From NCBI GenBank assembly GCA_019114715.1, contig DXEZ01000293.1:1-11153 (forward strand): a stretch of 11,153 nucleotides of DNA. The letters are read 5' to 3'. A program made the position numbers and the translations under genes. Positions within the stretch are counted from its first letter, which is position 1; each line of letters opens with the position of its first letter. Positions 6,771 through 11,153 of this stretch are shown piece by piece. Source of the DNA: Candidatus Sphingobacterium stercoripullorum. Lineage in GTDB: Bacteria; Bacteroidota; Bacteroidia; Sphingobacteriales; Sphingobacteriaceae. Under the pieces are notes generated by a model. That model did not search any database. It was not told the origin of the DNA and saw only the letters and a list, made by a program, of their open reading frames with translations.

Positions 6771-8090
6771 TTATATTAAACCTTGTTCAATCATTGCTCT
6801 GGATAATTTTAAATAACCTGCAATGTTAGCACCTTTTGCTAAATCTCCATTTCCATGTAGTTCACAAATTTGGTAAATATTTTCCATTATTGCTCTCAGT
6901 TTATTGTCAACCTTACTTTTACTCCAGTAAGACTTCCCAGCATTTTGAGCCATCTCCAAGCCAGACACTGCTACACCACCAGCATTTGCAGCCTTACCAG
7001 GAGCATAGTTAATGCGGCGCTGTTTAATCAACCTAACAGCATCTATAGTACAAGGCATATTAGCCCCCTCAGCGATATACGTACATCCATTTTCTATTAG
7101 GTGTTTAGCATCTTCTTTAAGGATTTCGTTTTCTGTGGCGCACGGAAGAGCAATATCACAGGAAACTTCCCAAGGCTTTTTGTTCTCCGCAAAAATAGCA
7201 GAACTGTACTTTTCTGAATACTTATAGATATCTCTACCTAACTTACCAATGTAGTTTAACTTCTCTAAATCAAATCCATCTTTATCGTATATATATCCCG
7301 TACTATTGGATAAAGTAAGTACATTCCCATGATGCTCTATAGCCTTTAAAGCTGTATAATAAGCCACATTTCCACAGCCCGAGATGACTATCTTTTTCCC
7401 CTTTAAATCTTCGTCCTGGGAACATAACATTTGCTCTAAAAAGTAAATAAGGCCATATCCAGTAGCTTCTTGCCTCAGGCTAGATCCACCCCATAAAGTA
7501 GATTTACCAGTTAAAGCACCGTGGAACTGCGAAGAAAGCTTTTTGTACTGACCAAATAGAAACCCAACCTCTCTGCTTCCCACCCCCATATCACCAGCTG
7601 GAATATCTAAATCTGGGCCTATATACTTATAGAATTCATTCATAAAACTTTGACAAAAGCGCATAATTTCAAAATCTGACTTGCCTCGAGGATCAAAGTC
7701 AGCGCCTCCTTTAGCTGCCCCTAAGGGCAACCCTGTTAAGCTATTTTTAAATGACTGTTCAAAGGCTAAGAATTTCAATACACTTAGGTTAACTTTTGGT
7801 GAGAACCTCAGCCCGCCCTTGTAAGGTCCTAATAGGCTATTCATTTGCACTCGAAAGCCTCTATTAATTTGAACGCGATTCTTATCGTCGTGCCAAACAA
7901 CCCGAAACTGGATGATTCTTTCCGGCTCTACTAGCCGTTCTATAACGGCATATTTCCGGTGATGGTCATATTCTGAATTATTGATATAAGGAATAATATC
8001 ATTTAGAACTTCTGAAACCGCTTGATTGAACTCGTGTTCATGAATATTCTTGTTTTTAATAAACTCATACGCTGCGTTAGTATTAGTCAT
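6771..8090 (-). CDS. gdhA: Glutamate dehydrogenase, hexameric, probably NADP-dependent
   Basis: A 439-residue cytoplasmic enzyme interconverting 2-oxoglutarate plus ammonium and glutamate. The length fits the small hexameric class (about 450). Residues 52-200 form the substrate domain: LVEPERIIQFRV, RGFRVQMNS (77-85), GPYKGGLRF with Lys91, the AAKGGADFDPRGKS block with catalytic Lys127, and PAGDMGVG with Asp167. The nucleotide domain follows, with ISGCGNVA (236-243) and LSNSTGYIYD after the second strand. The end carries AANAGGVAVSGLEMAQNA (367-384). Overall similarity is to E. coli GdhA, which is biosynthetic and uses NADPH. Several normally conserved spots differ: GGGKGG is GAAKGG, the RPEATG motif is RQEATG, and the Asp of SDS is Asn262. 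The key catalytic residues remain, so an active enzyme is likely; the coenzyme call is inferred. A 7-bp dyad lies just upstream, and an 82-residue gene follows 6 bp downstream. Confidence 0.93.
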   Translation of the reverse strand: MTNTNAAYEFIKNKNIHEHEFNQAVSEVLNDIIPYINNSEYDHHRKYAVIERLVEPERIIQFRVVWHDDKNRVQINRGFRVQMNSLLGPYKGGLRFSPKVNLSVLKFLAFEQSFKNSLTGLPLGAAKGGADFDPRGKSDFEIMRFCQSFMNEFYKYIGPDLDIPAGDMGVGSREVGFLFGQYKKLSSQFHGALTGKSTLWGGSSLRQEATGYGLIYFLEQMLCSQDEDLKGKKIVISGCGNVAYYTALKAIEHHGNVLTLSNSTGYIYDKDGFDLEKLNYIGKLGRDIYKYSEKYSSAIFAENKKPWEVSCDIALPCATENEILKEDAKHLIENGCTYIAEGANMPCTIDAVRLIKQRRINYAPGKAANAGGVAVSGLEMAQNAGKSYWSKSKVDNKLRAIMENIYQICELHGNGDLAKGANIAGYLKLSRAMIEQGLI

Positions 8091-8113
8091 TTGCTAATTT
8101 ATTACATATTTAA

Positions 8114-8133
8114 AAACATTATCATCAATGTTT
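8114..8133. promoter_or_regulatory. Dyad upstream of gdhA, possible operator
   Basis: AAACATT (8114-8120) and AATGTTT (8127-8133) are perfect inverted repeats around a 6-base spacer, 23 bp before the gdhA start. The geometry suits a dimeric repressor or activator site, or a small hairpin in the leader RNA. It is AT-rich and could be chance. Confidence 0.35.
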
Positions 8134-8190
8134 ATCATATAAAATTATAAAAAAACTATTAAAAAGCACAATTTATTTTAAAAAAACAAA

Positions 8191-8215
8191 CCCCACTATA
8201 TTTCTATAAATGGGG
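8191..8215 (-). terminator. Intrinsic terminator of the M60-like protease gene
   Basis: On the minus strand a stem of CCCCA/TGGGG (8211-8215 with 8191-8195), continued by four A/T pairs around a 4-base loop (TATA at 8197-8200 and 8205-8208), is followed by a T-rich run (8190 down to 8180). It starts 25 bp after the protease stop codon. Confidence 0.75.
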
Positions 8216-8239
8216 CCTTTAATAAAGTAGATTAAAAAC

Positions 8240-9847
8240 TTAGTCTCTTAAAGCGCTAATTTCAACACGAGGTTGTGGTAAATTCATGGCTTTGATTTGC
8301 GCTTTGCATTCATCGACCATTTCCTGAGTCATGGTGTAAGTATACTGGCCATAATCGTCGTAAGTTAACTCGCCTACGTAAAAGAACCCATATTGATCAA
8401 AAAACTCAGTAAGATCTACTTTTGAAACCTCACAAGCAGTCTTTATAAAGTTCAGTTGATGGACAGCAGGGTTTCTTTCTCCCATAAACCGATCCGATGC
8501 CCAGTTTCCTCTTCTTTTGGGTTTATTTTGAGACAATGCTTCGCCTTGTTTTCTGAAAGCTTCAAATAAGTCTGGGTAGAAGTCCGGATTATTTCCCTCA
8601 CCTTCAAAGTACAATTGCAGTTGCCAAAATGGAACCAAACGATTAAACACATCCTCATCAGCTAAGTAGGAGATACCTCCATCGATAATGGACTGTTTAG
8701 CACTTTCGTAATTATTCTGTTCGGAAATACGGGTCTTATTACCAAACGACCTGGTTACGTATAGCGAGAATAAGTTGTTACTTACTTCCCCTAAGCCGCC
8801 CCAGTTAAACATAGGTCTAGTTTGATGCACATGTCCAACTTCATGACTAAATCCCCAGCACGGATCACCTTTAATGACTTGCGCAGGATCAGCAACCATA
8901 TGCATGGCATATCCAACTTTATCACCCATATAAGCTACACCATCACCGTCTCTAAACATGTAATAGTTATAATTAACGCGTGAGAGTATTTTATTATTAG
9001 GGACTCTGTTGTATTTCACTAAACCCATTATTCTATGCTGCCTGTATACTAAGGAGTCGTAATTACTGATTAATTCTACTCCTTGAGATGGCGCATATTT
9101 TTTTAATGCCTCGGTAGGGTAGGCCACCTGAATATGCTCTCCTAACGCATCTAAAATAGGGTACACGCTATTTTCAATCAATCTGTCCCAATCCGAGTTG
9201 TTGTGTTTTTTGATGTCAAACACACCATTTTCTTCTCCAGTAATGAAATGCAAAGAAATTTCACTAGAAGTTTCTGGATTATCCGAGAAATAACTTACGT
9301 AAGCCAACCCCCCAAAGTTTTCCAGGTTAATTATATTAACACCATTTCGAAGCTCGAATTCTTCTTTTTCAATTCCCCAACCTTTAGGGTCCTTGGTAGG
9401 CTCTTCAGGATTAGGTGCTTTACGTAACCAATTGGGGATTAGCAAAGAAACATCACCATTATTTTCAATTCCGTCCACTAAAATCAGGTGTTCACCCGGA
9501 GCTAGGTAGACTCCCGTAATATTCTCATATTTCGAATAACCGTCACCAATACTCAATTGATCGCCTAAAATACTAGGGGAGAGGATAGCCTTATAACTAC
9601 CTAATAAATATTCCTGCTGGTATTTTTTACCTTGAATTTTTTCTGCCAGACTTTTAATCGCTGGATGATTAATTTTATTTAAGTCTTTCTTTTTAACGTT
9701 CTTTTTCAGCTTGGAGGCGAGTGGATCTTCAAATAGAGATAGATCTTCATAAACATCTTTAACTTGCTGTCCAGTTTGTGCATTTAAACTAAAGCAAAAT
9801 AAAGAGCTAACTACAACCATACTTGCTGCAATAATGTTTTTCTTCAT
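8240..9847 (-). CDS. Secreted M60/enhancin-type zinc metalloprotease
   Basis: A 535-residue protein with a signal peptide (1-23; basic KK, hydrophobic core, LNA before Gln24), so exported to the periplasm or outside. The middle carries the gluzincin metal site HEVGH (335-339; His335, catalytic Glu336, His339) with the third ligand most likely Glu354 in GGLGEVSNN, which fits the M60 pattern HExxH-(8 to 28)-E. The region before it (about 95-205, with VYLAPGEHLILV at 113-124 and ELRNGVNIINL at 165-175) resembles the beta-sandwich that precedes the catalytic domain in M60-like proteins. The rest (about 395-500, FWQLQLYFEG and an aromatic FFDQYGFFYVGELTYDDYG) is the helical half of the catalytic domain. 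Known members cut mucins and other O-glycosylated proteins; here the substrate is unknown. No carbohydrate-binding module, lipoprotein cysteine or C-terminal type IX sorting domain is apparent. Confidence 0.87.
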   Translation of the reverse strand: MKKNIIAASMVVVSSLFCFSLNAQTGQQVKDVYEDLSLFEDPLASKLKKNVKKKDLNKINHPAIKSLAEKIQGKKYQQEYLLGSYKAILSPSILGDQLSIGDGYSKYENITGVYLAPGEHLILVDGIENNGDVSLLIPNWLRKAPNPEEPTKDPKGWGIEKEEFELRNGVNIINLENFGGLAYVSYFSDNPETSSEISLHFITGEENGVFDIKKHNNSDWDRLIENSVYPILDALGEHIQVAYPTEALKKYAPSQGVELISNYDSLVYRQHRIMGLVKYNRVPNNKILSRVNYNYYMFRDGDGVAYMGDKVGYAMHMVADPAQVIKGDPCWGFSHEVGHVHQTRPMFNWGGLGEVSNNLFSLYVTRSFGNKTRISEQNNYESAKQSIIDGGISYLADEDVFNRLVPFWQLQLYFEGEGNNPDFYPDLFEAFRKQGEALSQNKPKRRGNWASDRFMGERNPAVHQLNFIKTACEVSKVDLTEFFDQYGFFYVGELTYDDYGQYTYTMTQEMVDECKAQIKAMNLPQPRVEISALRD

Positions 9848-10027
9848 TTTTCTATTGTTTGGATTGTTTCTGCTAATTTAAAACAAAATGTAGAAGGTTA
9901 CAGCAAATATGTCATATTTAATGCATAATAAAAGAGGATAATAAAACCCTATTTAACATAATGTAAATTATAAGACAGATATAGGTTTATAGATATTAGA
10001 CCGTTTTTAGCGAATAAACCCATTAAA

Positions 10028-10055
10028 ATAAAAAAGGCTCCGTTAAACAGAGCCT
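10028..10055 (-). terminator. Intrinsic terminator of the acyl-CoA dehydrogenase gene
   Basis: On the minus strand AGGCTC (10055-10050) and GAGCCT (10040-10035) form a stem that can extend through a T-G wobble and two more pairs to a tight TTA loop, followed directly by a T-run (10034 down to about 10030). It begins 25 bp after the stop codon. Confidence 0.85.
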
Positions 10056-10080
10056 CTATAATAATTAGATTTAAATAACT

Positions 10081-11153
10081 CTACAATGCAGTTATCCAAT
10101 CTGCATTTTCTTGGTATTCTAACAATGGATCAGTTTTCACTCTATTGGTGAATTGTCCAATCAACATAGACACGTCCATTTGCATGTGCTCAGCAGTAAT
10201 ATCTACTAGACCTTGATTAAAGCCTTTAGCATTCATATTCAAAACAAATTGTAGACAAATGATTCTAGCTAAAATCTTTCCAATGACTACTAAATCTCTT
10301 TGTTTTAATGAACAATCAATATTTATATTAATACTTAAAGAAAATCTATCGGCTGCAATTTCTGTGAGTGGATATGTTTTCAAAAACTCCAGTAAATTGG
10401 TTTGCTTTGCTCTTTTCATGACCTTAAGGACTCCTTCTGCTACTTGAGAATACAACATTTCATTGGATCCTTCAAATATTTGGAACGGCCTACTGTCCAC
10501 GACTGCTCTACCTGCGTAATGATCCAATCTATAGCCGTTTGCACCTGAAAGTTGCAGCGCAATCTGAGCTGATTCTTGCATTAAATCCGTAACTAACGCT
10601 TTGACGCTATTAGCATCTATTGCGCTCGATGCTAGATTGTTATCAATAGAACTTACTTGAGAGCTATGGAAACACATACCCGAGCAAATCGTGTAAGCTG
10701 CTTCGACTCTAGATAACTGGTATCTAACAGAATCTAGCTCATTTAATCTAAGCCCTGAAACCTTACGGTTTTTAGTGTGTTTTAAGGTCTCATCAAGGAG
10801 TCTCTTTAAAAAGCCCATCCCCATTCCTGGAAACTGAAGTCTACTTCTATGAAGTGTGTCCAGCATCAATTTAATACCTATACTTTCTGGTATTAACTTC
10901 TGATTGACAGGCACTTCAATATCTATTTCATTAACACCATAAGGTATAGCGTAAAGGCCTAAATTATTATAGCGGTCAACTAAAGGTATGTGCTGCTCCT
11001 GGATTGAATTTTCAGTAACAAAAAAATCAATGTCCCGAATTAAGTCTCCTTTATCGTTCCGTTTTCTGGCAGTAACTAGCCAATAATCAGCTGCTCCAGA
11101 TAAACCTTGCCAATGTTTTTGACCTTTAATTTTATATTTATCATCTTCCAAGG
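10081..11153 (-). CDS. Acyl-CoA dehydrogenase, C-terminal part (gene continues past the right edge)
   Basis: At least 356 residues of an FAD-dependent acyl-CoA dehydrogenase, which introduces the alpha-beta double bond in acyl-CoA during fatty-acid or amino-acid oxidation. The visible part begins in the middle beta-domain (YKIKGQKHWQGLSGAADYWLV, with residue 1 at the TTG codon 11149-11151) and continues through the C-terminal helical domain (LHRSRLQFPGMGMGFLKRLL, 100-119). The stretch FQIFEGSNEML (223-233) holds Glu227, matching the catalytic base Glu376 of medium-chain enzymes. The frame is open to the window edge, and the TTG is a Leu codon inside the conserved domain, so the real start lies to the right. 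About 110 residues (246-356) follow the catalytic block as a C-terminal extension of unknown use. Chain-length preference cannot be read from the fragment. Confidence 0.88.
   Translation of the reverse strand, partial: LEDDKYKIKGQKHWQGLSGAADYWLVTARKRNDKGDLIRDIDFFVTENSIQEQHIPLVDRYNNLGLYAIPYGVNEIDIEVPVNQKLIPESIGIKLMLDTLHRSRLQFPGMGMGFLKRLLDETLKHTKNRKVSGLRLNELDSVRYQLSRVEAAYTICSGMCFHSSQVSSIDNNLASSAIDANSVKALVTDLMQESAQIALQLSGANGYRLDHYAGRAVVDSRPFQIFEGSNEMLYSQVAEGVLKVMKRAKQTNLLEFLKTYPLTEIAADRFSLSININIDCSLKQRDLVVIGKILARIICLQFVLNMNAKGFNQGLVDITAEHMQMDVSMLIGQFTNRVKTDPLLEYQENADWITAL

Noticed and set aside
11149..11151. TTG as the start codon of the acyl-CoA dehydrogenase
   Set aside because: It falls inside the conserved middle domain and the frame continues open to the edge, so it is an internal leucine.

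Overview
The window looks like ordinary chromosomal DNA from a member of the Bacteroidota, most likely a free-living (possibly marine) Flavobacteriia or Cryomorphaceae-type bacterium. The grounds are AT-rich DNA, few Shine-Dalgarno-like sites before the start codons, several exact matches to the Bacteroidota -7 promoter element TAnnTTTG, signal peptides cut before 'AQ', and a glucosamine-6-phosphate deaminase fused to a PIG-L deacetylase, an architecture typical of this phylum. No tRNA, rRNA, CRISPR array, insertion sequence or phage gene was seen.

Layout, left to right: 1-357 is non-coding and carries a short 10-bp tandem repeat and a candidate promoter. A NagB/PIG-L fusion follows on the + strand (358-2289), then a strong two-way terminator. 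On the - strand come a secreted YceI-family protein (2410-3006) and a translationally coupled pair, DUF485 protein plus acetate-permease-type sodium/solute symporter (5390 down to 3194). A class III sirtuin (cobB, 5641-6330, +) is divergent from that pair across a 250-bp gap containing direct repeats. After another two-way terminator, the - strand carries gdhA (8090-6771) with a small unknown gene 6 bp behind it (6764-6516), then a secreted M60/enhancin-type metalloprotease (9847-8240), then the C-terminal part of an acyl-CoA dehydrogenase running off the right edge (11153-10081). Each transcription unit is bounded by a recognisable hairpin, although the one behind the symporter lacks a U-tract.

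The genes suggest carbon and nitrogen turnover: amino-sugar deamination and deacetylation, acetate uptake, NAD-dependent protein deacylation, glutamate/ammonium interconversion, fatty-acid or acyl-CoA oxidation, and extracellular attack on (glyco)proteins. The acetate permease/sirtuin neighbourhood recalls the enterobacterial Acs-YjcH-ActP/CobB axis, but no acs gene is visible here.

I found no clear new multi-gene system. The points most worth a second look are inside known families: a NagB domain in which the position of the catalytic Asp141 is Thr, a sirtuin lacking the zinc-binding cysteines, a symporter with a roughly 180-residue loop predicted to be periplasmic, a GDH altered in several conserved motifs, and an unknown 82-residue protein apparently co-transcribed with gdhA.
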